A stretch of 64,000 nt of DNA, taken from the NCBI GenBank assembly GCA_017308235.1, contig JAFKFL010000012.1, positions 186,001-250,000 of the forward strand, read 5' to 3'. Every line of letters begins with the position of its first letter. The stretch's first letter is position 1. Both the position numbers and the translations under genes were made by a program. This stretch comes from Alphaproteobacteria bacterium (GTDB taxonomy: Bacteria; Pseudomonadota; Alphaproteobacteria; Reyranellales; Reyranellaceae). Below, in pieces: positions 39,270-47,516 of the stretch. Under the pieces are notes generated by a model, which was not told the origin of the DNA, did no database searches, and was given only the letters and a program-made list of their open reading frames with translations.

Positions 39270-40064
39270 GTGAACGACACGGTTCTCTGGAGCATCGACC
39301 GGCGCGGCGTGGCGACGGTCACGCTCAACCGGCCGCAGGTCAATAATGCCTACAACGGCGACCTGATCGCAGGCCTGCACGCGGCGATGGATGCACTCGG
39401 GCGGGAACCCGGCCTACGTATCGTCGTGCTGAAAGGCAACGGCCGGCACTTCCAGGCCGGCGCCGACCTCGCCTGGATCAGCGCCGTCGCGCAGCAGGGG
39501 CCGCGCGAGAACGACGAGGTGAGCCGCCTCACGGCCGAGGCGATCCGTCGGCTCGATACCTGCCCCGTCCCGACCCTCGCCCTGATCCAGGGCGGCTGCT
39601 TCGGTGGCGGCACCGGCATTGCCGCCGCCTGCGACGTCGTGATCGCATCCGAGGACGCGATCTTCTCCATCAGCGAGACGCGCTGGGGGTTGATGGCCGG
39701 CATCATCCTGCCGCAGCTCTGCCGCGCCATGGGCGTGCGCCAGGTTCGCCGCTATGCACTCACCGGCGAGCGTTTCGATGCCGCCGAGGCGCGGCGCATC
39801 GGGTTCGTGCATGAGGTCTGCCCGGCGGGCGGGCTCGACGCCGCGGGCGAAAAGATCGTCGAGGCAGTGCTCATGAACGCACCTGCCGCCACGACGGCGA
39901 CAAAGCTGCGGACGCTCTCGTCGGCGCATGCCTTCGTCGATGACGGCGAACTGCGCGACCTTATCGCGGAGCATGCGCGCACGCGTCAGCAGGCAGAAGC
40001 GGCGGAGGGCTTGGCAAGCTTCAAGGAGAAGCGCAAGCCCGCCTGGTATCCAGGGCAACGGTAA
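39270..40064 (+). CDS. Enoyl-CoA hydratase/isomerase family protein
   Basis: A 264-residue crotonase-fold protein. ATVTLNRPQVNNAYN starts the domain, the oxyanion-hole segments are GRHFQAGADLAWIS (about 56-69) and QGGCFGGGTGIAAACD (about 107-122), and the end has the helical trimerisation region. The sequence resembles the methylglutaconyl-CoA hydratase subgroup (GADLAWI), but the substrate is not certain. The GTG at 39270 is two bases past the stop of the NTF2-like gene; its ribosome site is weak, which supports coupling. Confidence 0.85.
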   Translation: MNDTVLWSIDRRGVATVTLNRPQVNNAYNGDLIAGLHAAMDALGREPGLRIVVLKGNGRHFQAGADLAWISAVAQQGPRENDEVSRLTAEAIRRLDTCPVPTLALIQGGCFGGGTGIAAACDVVIASEDAIFSISETRWGLMAGIILPQLCRAMGVRQVRRYALTGERFDAAEARRIGFVHEVCPAGGLDAAGEKIVEAVLMNAPAATTATKLRTLSSAHAFVDDGELRDLIAEHARTRQQAEAAEGLASFKEKRKPAWYPGQR

Positions 40065-40079
40065 CGCGAGGGGTGAGTC

Positions 40080-41735
40080 TCACATCCGCCTTCGATACCG
40101 CTGCATTGCCAAACAGGTCATCAATAGTACAAGCGACAAACCCGAGATTGCCCAGCCCCATTTTTCCGCAGGTACCATCACGCGCCGTAAATTGTAGGTG
40201 TACCGGCCGGCGGGCGCGGTGAAAGAGACCAACCGCAATGGATCGGTCGCAATGACTGGCAATATCGGATCGAGCCGCCAGAGGGGATAGTAGAAGCGCC
40301 GCAGGACAATCTTTGTCGGCGCATCGGCGTCGAGGTCGACGCGCAGCCTGTCGAAGGAACTGGTGGACACACTGCAGACCCGCGCCACGGGCGTGCAAGC
40401 GATCGGGGGAACGCCCTCGAGCGGCTCAAGAAAGAGGTCAGCATATTTGCCATCTTCTTTTTGCGGAAAACCCGCAGGTTCGAATGTGCTGAGATCCGAC
40501 GGCACCTCATGCTGGGCCAAAGCCACTTGCATGCGCAGAATGACGCCCGGAACTATGGCGCCGATGCCGGGCACGACGGTAATGATCGCAATCACGAAGA
40601 CGTATGACAGCGCGCGCGATGGCACCGGCCATGGCATCAGGCAGAGAGCGGTAATGCCGGCAAACTCCACGACGATCATCAGCCGCCAGGGAAATTGCAC
40701 CTTGGCGACGAAGGGTAACTTCCAGAATGACGGCAACACACCGGCAATCAACAAGAGGCATATGATGCAAATAAATGCCCAGGCCGCCGGCTCGGTAACC
40801 CATCCCCGACGCAAGCCAGGTCGCGCCAGGACCATCAAAACACCGATGGCCGCGATGCCATAGGCGGCGGCAATCCACGTGATGATCTGCATCATATCGG
40901 TGGGCTGCGGCCAACGTTGAGGCGTCAAGAGAAACCAATAGTCGATTTGATAGTACCCCTGCCAGAGAGTGTCGGCTGGAATCCAGTCCTGCAGGGTAAG
41001 CGCCGGAATCAGGTAGACGGCCGCAAGCCCCAAGCCCAGCACGCCACCAAGCGCGCAGCGCGCAAAGAAAGCCGCGGCCCGGCCCGCCACACCAAGGCGC
41101 CAGCCACGATAGAGGACATACATCGGCAATGCCGTCAGCGAGATCAGAAGCGACGTTGGCAGATGCATTATCGGAAGCGCTGCGTAGGCGACCGCAAGCA
41201 GCGCTGGCCCCGGCCGGCGCTTGTCAGCGATCTGCCCGATGGCGAGCATGACCACGGGCAGGACGGCATAAGCCCCGAACTCGGCATATGCGCCGCGATA
41301 GTAGTGATCGAGCAGATGGTAGGGCGCAACCATGTAGGCCAGAGCGCCGAAGACCGCCGTCTGGGGAGACGTCTTTTCGGCCCTGAGCCACGTGTGCATG
41401 GCGAGGCCAGACGCCCACAACAGCAGCAGGGAGGAGAACGACAAGCAGTACGACGTGGAAAGCGTACCGAACGTCGCGAGGTTCAGGAGGGCATCGACCC
41501 AGAACGCGCCGGGTGGGTAGAAGTAGAAGGCAGGACTGCCCAAGCCATCGAAGGAGTCGGCGAGCCAACGGGGATAAAGGACACCGTTGCGAAACTGCTC
41601 GGCGAACTGCTCCGCATAAGTGAGATTTTGCGGCGAGCTGTGGCTCGGCAATGTCCCCAGCACCAACGACGGTGCCATCAGCAGTACCGCCGCGGCCAGC
41701 AAAGTGAACGCCGGACGGCCGAGGAGCAGCTTCAC
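40080..41735 (-). CDS. Multi-pass membrane protein, PTPS-related / GT-C-like
   Basis: A 551-residue protein with about 11 membrane helices and a C-terminal periplasmic beta-rich part (about 430-515) before a last helix. The first loop (AEQFRNGVLYPRWLADSFDG, GSPAFYFYPPGAFW) matches the '6-pyruvoyl-tetrahydropterin synthase-related' membrane family, which shares the layout of lipid-linked-sugar GT-C glycosyltransferases. The activity is unproven. The GTG start overlaps the stop of the C45 gene (GTGA), and it ends a four-gene operon. It converges on the enoyl-CoA hydratase gene 15 bases away. Confidence 0.7.
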   Translation of the reverse strand: MKLLLGRPAFTLLAAAVLLMAPSLVLGTLPSHSSPQNLTYAEQFAEQFRNGVLYPRWLADSFDGLGSPAFYFYPPGAFWVDALLNLATFGTLSTSYCLSFSSLLLLWASGLAMHTWLRAEKTSPQTAVFGALAYMVAPYHLLDHYYRGAYAEFGAYAVLPVVMLAIGQIADKRRPGPALLAVAYAALPIMHLPTSLLISLTALPMYVLYRGWRLGVAGRAAAFFARCALGGVLGLGLAAVYLIPALTLQDWIPADTLWQGYYQIDYWFLLTPQRWPQPTDMMQIITWIAAAYGIAAIGVLMVLARPGLRRGWVTEPAAWAFICIICLLLIAGVLPSFWKLPFVAKVQFPWRLMIVVEFAGITALCLMPWPVPSRALSYVFVIAIITVVPGIGAIVPGVILRMQVALAQHEVPSDLSTFEPAGFPQKEDGKYADLFLEPLEGVPPIACTPVARVCSVSTSSFDRLRVDLDADAPTKIVLRRFYYPLWRLDPILPVIATDPLRLVSFTAPAGRYTYNLRRVMVPAEKWGWAISGLSLVLLMTCLAMQRYRRRM

Positions 41736-42880
41736 TCCGCCGCCTGTTTCTGCGCCGTGCTGTCGGGTGTCAGGCTGTAGGTCGTGAAGCGGCGGTTGAG
41801 CGCGGGCATGGGGCAGGCTTCGAGATGGCCCTCACCGGGGCGCATTAGGATCATCGCCGCGGTGGCGACAATGGCGCCGCGGTTGTTGGGCCGAGGTGGC
41901 CGGCAAACTGACCAGGGCGAAGCGTAGTCGTCGAAGAAAACCTGGCGGAAATGATCAAGCGTGAGCCGGCCGCGGTCCGGCGAAAGCCGCTCGCGCACGC
42001 GCTTGTCGCGATAGATCGAGCACGGTGTCTCGGCGAGGCCGGTGTCCTTCACCTTGGCGCGGGCCGAGTCGGAGATCCAGTGATTGGCGTGCACGTAAAG
42101 GCCGCGGTCGGGCGCCAGCCAGAAGGTCTCGTCGGGCGCGCATTCGAAGCCGAAGGCCTCGCCCCCGTCCCCATGGCGCAAGGCATGGCTCACCGCCATG
42201 TGGTTCGAACCGAGCTTGGGCGTCGCAAAGATGGTCCGCACCGCCTCGGCAAGGAACGCGCTTTCCAACACCTTGCGGCGAATAAACGGAAGCGGAACGC
42301 CCGTTCCGCTCTGGTAATCGCGATCGCATTCGAGCGCATTGGCGGTGAGCCCGATGCCGGCCGAGTTCAACCCCGACCGCGCGAGGCCGCCCGCTTCGGT
42401 GAAAGTAAGGATATCGGGACCATCTTCGCGGTGGATGCGCAGCACCACGCCTGTTTCGGCGCAATCGGCGCGCCAATCCCAGTTCTGGCCATGCAGCAGC
42501 AGGCCGTCCGCGGTCGCTTCGGGCAGCGCCAGCGCCGCGGTGCAGCCGTCGGGTATAGACCGCGCCGCAGCCTTGCGCGCGCCCACCACCATCTCGGTGC
42601 GCGCGTTCATCAACACCACGCCGGCAAAGGGCTGGCCCGATCCCGCCGCGATGCCGCGCATCTCCTCGACATAAGCCGCGTCGAATGTCTCGATCACGGG
42701 CAGCAGAGCCTTCGCCCGCCGCTCCAGCTCCGGCCACTCGATGCCGTTCTTCAGGAGCGAGTCGGCATACATCTTGATGCCGCGTGCGATGCGGTCGGGC
42801 ACCGCACGGCCGTGCTGCAGGCCGCGCTCGTGGGCGCTGCCTGACAGGTCGATCAGAAGAAACGGCGCGTAGTCCATCAT
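41732..42880 (-). CDS. C45-family Ntn-hydrolase / acyltransferase-like protein
   Basis: A 382-residue protein resembling acyl-CoA:6-aminopenicillanate acyltransferase (peptidase C45). The auto-processing nucleophile would be Cys113 in PDGCTAALAL, after which GLLLHGQNWDW (about 125-135) and the GLARSGLNSAGIGLTANAL segment are typical. These enzymes cleave or transfer acyl groups on amides. Its ATG overlaps the ThDP beta-subunit stop, and its stop overlaps the membrane-protein start, so it is the centre of a translationally coupled group. The natural substrate is unknown. Confidence 0.78.
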   Translation of the reverse strand: MMDYAPFLLIDLSGSAHERGLQHGRAVPDRIARGIKMYADSLLKNGIEWPELERRAKALLPVIETFDAAYVEEMRGIAAGSGQPFAGVVLMNARTEMVVGARKAAARSIPDGCTAALALPEATADGLLLHGQNWDWRADCAETGVVLRIHREDGPDILTFTEAGGLARSGLNSAGIGLTANALECDRDYQSGTGVPLPFIRRKVLESAFLAEAVRTIFATPKLGSNHMAVSHALRHGDGGEAFGFECAPDETFWLAPDRGLYVHANHWISDSARAKVKDTGLAETPCSIYRDKRVRERLSPDRGRLTLDHFRQVFFDDYASPWSVCRPPRPNNRGAIVATAAMILMRPGEGHLEACPMPALNRRFTTYSLTPDSTAQKQAAE

Positions 42881-43491
42881 GGCCTCCCGAGCAGGGCTTG
42901 GCGGAAACGGTCCTTGAGATGGGCGCCATCCTGCGGCGGCATGACGAAGCCGAGCTTCTCGACCATCACCTTGGCGACACGAAAGATCGGGCCCTTCTTG
43001 GTGCGCAGATCCTTCACGAGCTGCGCGACCTCGCTCTCGTTGCGCACGATGCCGGTGTCGGCAATGCCGCAGCCTTTGGCGATCACGCTGAGATCGGTGC
43101 CGGCGCCCGATTCCGTGGGGCCGTTGTGGCGCGGGCTGGTGTGCGTGGCCTGGTTGCCGGTCTCGCCGAACTTCTCGTTGTCGAGCACCAGGATGGCGAG
43201 ATTGTCCGGCTGCTGGGTGGCCACGGTGGCCAGCGATCCCATGCCCATCAGCATGTCGCCATCACCCGTGATCACCAGCACGCGCTTGGCCGGTTGCGCC
43301 AGCGCAAGGCCGAGCCCCATCGGAACGGTCGCACCCATCGCGCCCCAGAGCGGCATGTTGAGAGGACGATCGCCCGCTTCGGTGATGTCGTAGGTGGCCG
43401 AGCCCAGGCCGCTCAGCACCAGGAGATTGTCATCTGCGCCCGCCAGGACCTTCTTCACGAGGGGGCGTCTTTGGAGCGTCGCTTTGCTCAT
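42877..43491 (-). CDS. ThDP-dependent decarboxylase beta subunit-like protein
   Basis: A 204-residue protein that corresponds to the C-terminal ThDP-binding part of sulfopyruvate/phosphonopyruvate decarboxylases. The cofactor motif GDGDMLMGMGSLATVA followed by VLDNEKFGETGNQ (about 75-115) is intact. It should pair with the alpha-like subunit encoded 16 bases upstream to decarboxylate a 2-oxo acid. No phosphoenolpyruvate mutase or sulfolactate gene is seen nearby, so neither a phosphonate nor a sulfonate substrate is supported. Its stop overlaps the C45 gene (ATGA). Confidence 0.82.
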   Translation of the reverse strand: MSKATLQRRPLVKKVLAGADDNLLVLSGLGSATYDITEAGDRPLNMPLWGAMGATVPMGLGLALAQPAKRVLVITGDGDMLMGMGSLATVATQQPDNLAILVLDNEKFGETGNQATHTSPRHNGPTESGAGTDLSVIAKGCGIADTGIVRNESEVAQLVKDLRTKKGPIFRVAKVMVEKLGFVMPPQDGAHLKDRFRQALLGRP

Positions 43492-43507
43492 GTCAGTTCG
43501 CTCCTGC

Positions 43508-44038
43508 CTATTTTTTTCCGAACGTCTTGATGCCGATCAGCTTCTGCCGCAGCAGCACGGCAACAGCCTGGCCGCCGTTGAAAGCCGATCGCGCCGCAGC
43601 ATCGACCGTGGTCTTCACATCCTCGGCCTTGTCGACGGAGTAGAGCAGCACGCCCATTGCCTCGAGCACCTTGGGCGTGCCCTGCCCCATAGGATATTGC
43701 CAGGAATTGAATTCGCCCCAGTCGCCGCGCATCGTGATCAGCGTCAGGAAGGGAAAGCGCAAGGTCTTGGTGAGGCCCATCAGGTTGATGGTGTTGCCCA
43801 CACCCGAGCTCTGCATCAGGAGCGCCGAGCGCTGGCCGCCGAGCCAAGCGCCCGCAGCCAGTCCCAAGCCTTCCTCTTCCGTCGTCAGGGCGAGCGTGCG
43901 GATGGAGTTGGAGGTCTGGCAGGCTTCGATCAGGCGCGAATGGCCGGCGTCGGGAACGTGGTAGACCTGCTTGACGTCATGGTCCTGCAGGACCGCAAAG
44001 ATATCGTCGTGCCAGTCGCTCGTGGCCAAATTGCTCAT
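43508..44038 (-). CDS. ThDP-dependent decarboxylase alpha subunit-like protein
   Basis: A 176-residue protein matching the N-terminal pyrimidine-binding half of ThDP enzymes of the ComD/phosphonopyruvate decarboxylase type. The catalytic Glu lies in TTEEEGLGLAAGAWLGG (about 51-67), and SSGVGNTINLMG (about 76-87) and LTLITMRGDWGE (about 96-107) are family motifs. Separate alpha and beta subunits are as in archaeal sulfopyruvate decarboxylase. The ATG at 44038 gives a family-typical start, though without a clear Shine-Dalgarno. The HxlR gene lies 114 bases upstream on the same strand. Confidence 0.82.
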   Translation of the reverse strand: MSNLATSDWHDDIFAVLQDHDVKQVYHVPDAGHSRLIEACQTSNSIRTLALTTEEEGLGLAAGAWLGGQRSALLMQSSGVGNTINLMGLTKTLRFPFLTLITMRGDWGEFNSWQYPMGQGTPKVLEAMGVLLYSVDKAEDVKTTVDAAARSAFNGGQAVAVLLRQKLIGIKTFGKK

Positions 44039-44152
44039 GGAAGGAATACCGCGCCTGTGCCGTTTCGGGAGCGGCGAGTTTAGCGCCGCGTCGGGCATGC
44101 ACCATAGCGCGGAGAGCCGGGCAGTGCTGCGTTTTGCAAAAACGAAAACGAG

Positions 44153-44596
44153 TCAGTCGATCCGGACGATCATCGTTTCGCCGGGACCCAGCAAACGACC
44201 GTCGGCGGCACGCACCTCGAGCTTGCGGACCGGCTTGTGGTGCTCCAGATCAACCATGGTGACGCGACCGCCCGCAGGTGACGCAACGTTTTCCTGGCCC
44301 CACTGCCCCATCGCCACCAATACCTTGAACAGGCCACGCCCCTTGGTCGTCAGACGGTATTCCCGATAGGCGCTGCCGTCTGACGCCGGCGAGAGCTCGA
44401 GGATGCCTTGCTTCACGAGGCTGCGAAGCCGCTGCGTCAGGATGTTCTTCGACACGCCGAGGCTCTTCTCGAACTCGCTGAAACGACGCATGCCGCGCAA
44501 CGCGTCACGCACGATCAGGAGCGACCACCAGTCGCCTATCACATCGAGCGTGCGTGCGATCGGGCACGCCGCCCCTGAAAGACTCTTCCGTCGCAT
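44153..44596 (-). CDS. HxlR family transcriptional regulator
   Basis: A 147-residue winged-helix protein. CPIARTLDVIGDWWSLLIVRDAL (the latter part about 15-30) with the conserved Cys near the N-terminus, RRFSEFEKSLGVSKNILTQRL (helix-turn-helix about 36-56), and YRLTTKGRGL are HxlR hallmarks. It binds DNA as a dimer, sometimes sensing electrophiles or redox through the Cys. The ATG at 44596 follows GAGG. It is divergent from the MATE exporter gene; two similar inverted repeats lie between them, one near each start. Confidence 0.9.
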   Translation of the reverse strand: MRRKSLSGAACPIARTLDVIGDWWSLLIVRDALRGMRRFSEFEKSLGVSKNILTQRLRSLVKQGILELSPASDGSAYREYRLTTKGRGLFKVLVAMGQWGQENVASPAGGRVTMVDLEHHKPVRKLEVRAADGRLLGPGETMIVRID

Positions 44597-44617
44597 GAGA
44601 TAACCTCGTGCTAGCCT

Positions 44618-44672
44618 GGTTGCATCATAGAACAGATTCGACTTACCTTCCAACTGGTTCAATCATGGAACC
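44618..44672. promoter_or_regulatory. Two HxlR operator-like inverted repeats
   Basis: Copy 1 is GGTTG-CATCATA-GAACA (44618-44634) and copy 2 is GGTTC-AATCATG-GAACC (44656-44672). They match at 13 of 17 positions, copy 2 having perfect 5-bp arms. They are 38 bases apart, the first 21 bases upstream of the HxlR start and the second 13 bases upstream of the MATE start. They are good candidates for HxlR binding and mutual control of both genes. Confidence 0.55.
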
Positions 44673-44685
44673 ATGGGAGCCATGG

Positions 44686-46107
44686 ATGTCGAACGTCACC
44701 GCTGCAGCCCGCCTCGACAGCACTAGGATCGCATCGGTCCCGCGGATCGACGACCGCAAGGCACGCGCTCGGGCAGCGATGCTCGACGGCCCCATCGTGC
44801 CGACCCTCACCCGGCTCGCCTTGCCCACGATCGGGGTGATGGTGGCGCAGACATTGGTCGGAGTCGTCGAGACCTATTACCTGGGCTTTCTCGGCACCGA
44901 CGCGCTGGCTGGCGTCGCCTTGGTGTTCCCGATCTTCATGCTGATGATGACCATGTCGAACGGCGGGCTGGGCAGCGGCGTCGCTTCCGCCGTGGCGCGG
45001 GCGATCGGAGCGGGGCGGCAGAAGGACGCCGATGCGCTGGTGTTCCATTCCATCGTGCTGGCGGTGATTGCCGGCGCCCTGTTCACAACGGGCATCCTGT
45101 GGGGTGGTCCGGCGCTCTATCTCGCGCTGGGCGGCCGCGGCGAGGCGTTGCACGCCGCCGTGCAATATTCCACCTGGCTGTTCGCCGGCTCCATCGCCGT
45201 CTGGATCGTGAGCCTGCTGGCCTCGGCCCTGCGCGGCTCGGGCAACGTCAAGGTGCCGGCGCTGGTGACATTGACTGGCACGATCGTTCTGATCCCGTTG
45301 TCGCCGGCGCTGATCTTCGGTTTCGGCCCGATCCCGCAGCTGGGCATCGCTGGTGCCGGCATCGCCTTCGGTCTCTACTACATCGGCGCGATGCTGGCGT
45401 TGCTGCAGTACATGCAGTCGGGCCGTTCAGGGCTCGCACTCACCATTGTACGTCTCGAATGGCGGTTGTTTGCCGACATCCTGAAGGTGGGCCTGCCGAC
45501 TGCTATTAACGCGCTGCAGACCAATCTGTGCGTGATCCTGGTGACCGGTGCGATCGGGTTGTTCGGCACGGCAGCGCTCGCAGGCTATGGCATTGCTTCG
45601 CGCCTGGACTACCTCATGATCCCGATCCTGTTCGGGCTCTCCTCCGCCGTGCTCACGATGGTGGGGGTCAATGTCGGCGCCGGCAACGGATCGCGGGCCC
45701 GCCATATTGCCTGGGTCGGCTGCCTGATCGGTATCGGCATCACCGGAACGATCGGCTTGGAGGCCGCGATCGCGCCCAGGCTCTGGCTTGGCCTGTTCAC
45801 GACTGATCCGGCGGTCCTGGAACCGGGCTCGACCTATCTTCGCATTGTCGGCCTGGTCTATGGCCTGTTCGGCTTTGGCTTCGTCGTCTCGTTCGCGGGC
45901 CAGGGTGCCGGCGCCGTCCTGTGGCCTTCGGTTGCCGTCACGGTCCGGCTGATCGTTGCTGCCGGCTTCAGCTGGATTGCCGTCACGTTGCTGGCGGGTG
46001 GGATGACGACCATCTCAGTGATCGTCGCCCTGTCCTTCGTCGTTTATGCCGCGATCGCCTCGGTCGTGCTGCTCACAAAAAGAGCGTGGCAATCTAAAAC
46101 GGTTTGA
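44686..46107 (+). CDS. MATE family efflux transporter
   Basis: A 473-residue exporter with 12 predicted membrane helices in two repeats, and MATE motifs such as LALPTIGVMVAQTLVGVVET (first repeat) and LKVGLPTAINALQTNL (about 268-283, second repeat). It would expel cationic drugs or metabolites using Na+ or H+. The ATG at 44686 has GGGAG seven bases upstream; an in-frame ATG at 44665 lies within the operator-like repeat. The last 14 bases overlap the end of hemJ on the other strand. Confidence 0.9.
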   Translation: MSNVTAAARLDSTRIASVPRIDDRKARARAAMLDGPIVPTLTRLALPTIGVMVAQTLVGVVETYYLGFLGTDALAGVALVFPIFMLMMTMSNGGLGSGVASAVARAIGAGRQKDADALVFHSIVLAVIAGALFTTGILWGGPALYLALGGRGEALHAAVQYSTWLFAGSIAVWIVSLLASALRGSGNVKVPALVTLTGTIVLIPLSPALIFGFGPIPQLGIAGAGIAFGLYYIGAMLALLQYMQSGRSGLALTIVRLEWRLFADILKVGLPTAINALQTNLCVILVTGAIGLFGTAALAGYGIASRLDYLMIPILFGLSSAVLTMVGVNVGAGNGSRARHIAWVGCLIGIGITGTIGLEAAIAPRLWLGLFTTDPAVLEPGSTYLRIVGLVYGLFGFGFVVSFAGQGAGAVLWPSVAVTVRLIVAAGFSWIAVTLLAGGMTTISVIVALSFVVYAAIASVVLLTKRAWQSKTV

Positions 46108-46522
46108 GCACCACCAGGAACACGATGATGACCATGAAAAGCGCCGGCACCTCGTTCCACATGCGATAGAAACGCGCCGGTCGGGTGTTGCGATCGTTGG
46201 CGAAATCCTTGCGCCATCGTGCATAGGCGTGGTGCACCAGGGTAAGCCCGATCACGAGCGCAAACTTCACTTGCCACCAGCCCGCGTGCCACCATTCGCC
46301 CTGCCAGGCGAGCAGCAGGCCGAAGATCCAGACCGCGAACATCGCCGGGTTCATGATCCCGCGCAGCAGCCGGCGTTCCATGATCTTGAAGGTCTCGCTT
46401 TGCGCCGAACCTTTTTCTGCCTCGGCGTGATAGACGAACAGCCGAGGCAAATAGAGCAGGCCGGCCATCCAGGCGATCACGAACACAATGTGCAGCGCCT
46501 TCAGGACTTCATAGAGCATCAT
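46094..46522 (-). CDS. hemJ: Protoporphyrinogen IX oxidase, HemJ type
   Basis: A 142-residue membrane protein with four helices. LKALHIVFVIAWMAGLLYLPRL with the conserved His (residue 11), VYHAE, MERRLLRGIMNPAM and the Lys in WWQVKFALV (about 86) match HemJ. It converts protoporphyrinogen IX to protoporphyrin IX, the step before ferrochelatase. The ATG overlaps the hemH stop by four bases (ATGA), so hemH and hemJ are co-translated. It ends in the 3' tail of the MATE gene. Confidence 0.93.
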   Translation of the reverse strand: MMLYEVLKALHIVFVIAWMAGLLYLPRLFVYHAEAEKGSAQSETFKIMERRLLRGIMNPAMFAVWIFGLLLAWQGEWWHAGWWQVKFALVIGLTLVHHAYARWRKDFANDRNTRPARFYRMWNEVPALFMVIIVFLVVLKPF

Positions 46523-47478
46523 GCGACCTTTGACGGTTCAGCAAGAGCGGCCCGCACTAAACTGGCGAGGCCCTGGATGAACAAGGGATGAGTGCCGACG
46601 GTCGGCACCCGCACATAGATGGGAACACCGGCTTCGGCGGCAAGACGGCGATAGTCGATGTCGAGCTCGACCAGCGTCTCGGAATGCTCCGACACGAACG
46701 ACAGTGGATAGAGCACGACGCCGACCTTGTCGCGCGCCGCGCGCTCGATCTCGGACGGGGTCGACGGACCGATCCATTTCAACGGACCGACCCGGCTTTG
46801 GTAGCAGACCGTATAGTCGACACCGCCGAGTTGCGCTGCGATCGCCACGGCCGTCTCTTCGACCTGTCTTTGATAGGGATCGCCGGCCCGGATGACCTTT
46901 TCCGGCAGGCCGTGCGCAGAAAAGAGCACGCGTTTCGGTCCGGGACCTGCTTCCGTCAGTCCCTGCTTCACCAGCTCGACCGACGCGGCGATGAAACCTG
47001 GTTCGATCGGATAGCTCCTGATCGCGACTGTCGGCACCTTGAAGTTCACGGCCTCGTTCCAGGCCTTGACCGAGGAGGCCGTCGTCGTCGTCGAGAACTG
47101 CGGATAAAGCGGCAGCAACACGATGCGGTCAGGCATGAACCGCTTTACCGATCGCACGACCGCTTCAGTCATCGGATGCCAGTAGCGCATGCAGACATAA
47201 CCATGCCATTCGTGAGCGTTGCCGGCGGCCAGCGCTTCCTCGAGCGCACGGGCCTGCGCTTCCGTCTGACCCAGGATCGGCGAGCCGCCGCCGATCTGCT
47301 GGTAAATGCCTCGCGCCTTGGGACCCCGCCGCTGGGCGATGAAGCGGGCCAACGGCAGGCGCAGCCAGGACGGCAGGGAAATGATCGCCGGATCGCTGAA
47401 GAGATTGCGCAAAAACGGCTGCACCGCGTCCAGCGAGTCAGGTCCGCCGAGATTGAACAGGATGATCGCGATCTTCAC
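46519..47478 (-). CDS. hemH: Ferrochelatase
   Basis: A 319-residue enzyme that inserts Fe(II) into protoporphyrin IX at the inner membrane. It shows IILFNLGGPDSLDAVQPFLRN at the N-terminus, the catalytic His in LFSAHGLPEKVI (about 187-198), and VVLYPLSFVSEHSETLVELD with the conserved Glu. Length is normal. It is 38 bases after hemE and overlaps hemJ, so the three genes form a haem operon reading away from the putative origin. Confidence 0.95.
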   Translation of the reverse strand: MKIAIILFNLGGPDSLDAVQPFLRNLFSDPAIISLPSWLRLPLARFIAQRRGPKARGIYQQIGGGSPILGQTEAQARALEEALAAGNAHEWHGYVCMRYWHPMTEAVVRSVKRFMPDRIVLLPLYPQFSTTTTASSVKAWNEAVNFKVPTVAIRSYPIEPGFIAASVELVKQGLTEAGPGPKRVLFSAHGLPEKVIRAGDPYQRQVEETAVAIAAQLGGVDYTVCYQSRVGPLKWIGPSTPSEIERAARDKVGVVLYPLSFVSEHSETLVELDIDYRRLAAEAGVPIYVRVPTVGTHPLFIQGLASLVRAALAEPSKVA

Positions 47479-47516
47479 GACAGGCCCATCACGCCAGATT
47501 CATCATGCCAAAATCA

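Noticed and set aside
42877..44038. Phosphonate or coenzyme M biosynthesis cluster
   Set aside because: The ThDP pair resembles those decarboxylases, but no PEP mutase, sulfolactate or phosphonate gene is present nearby.
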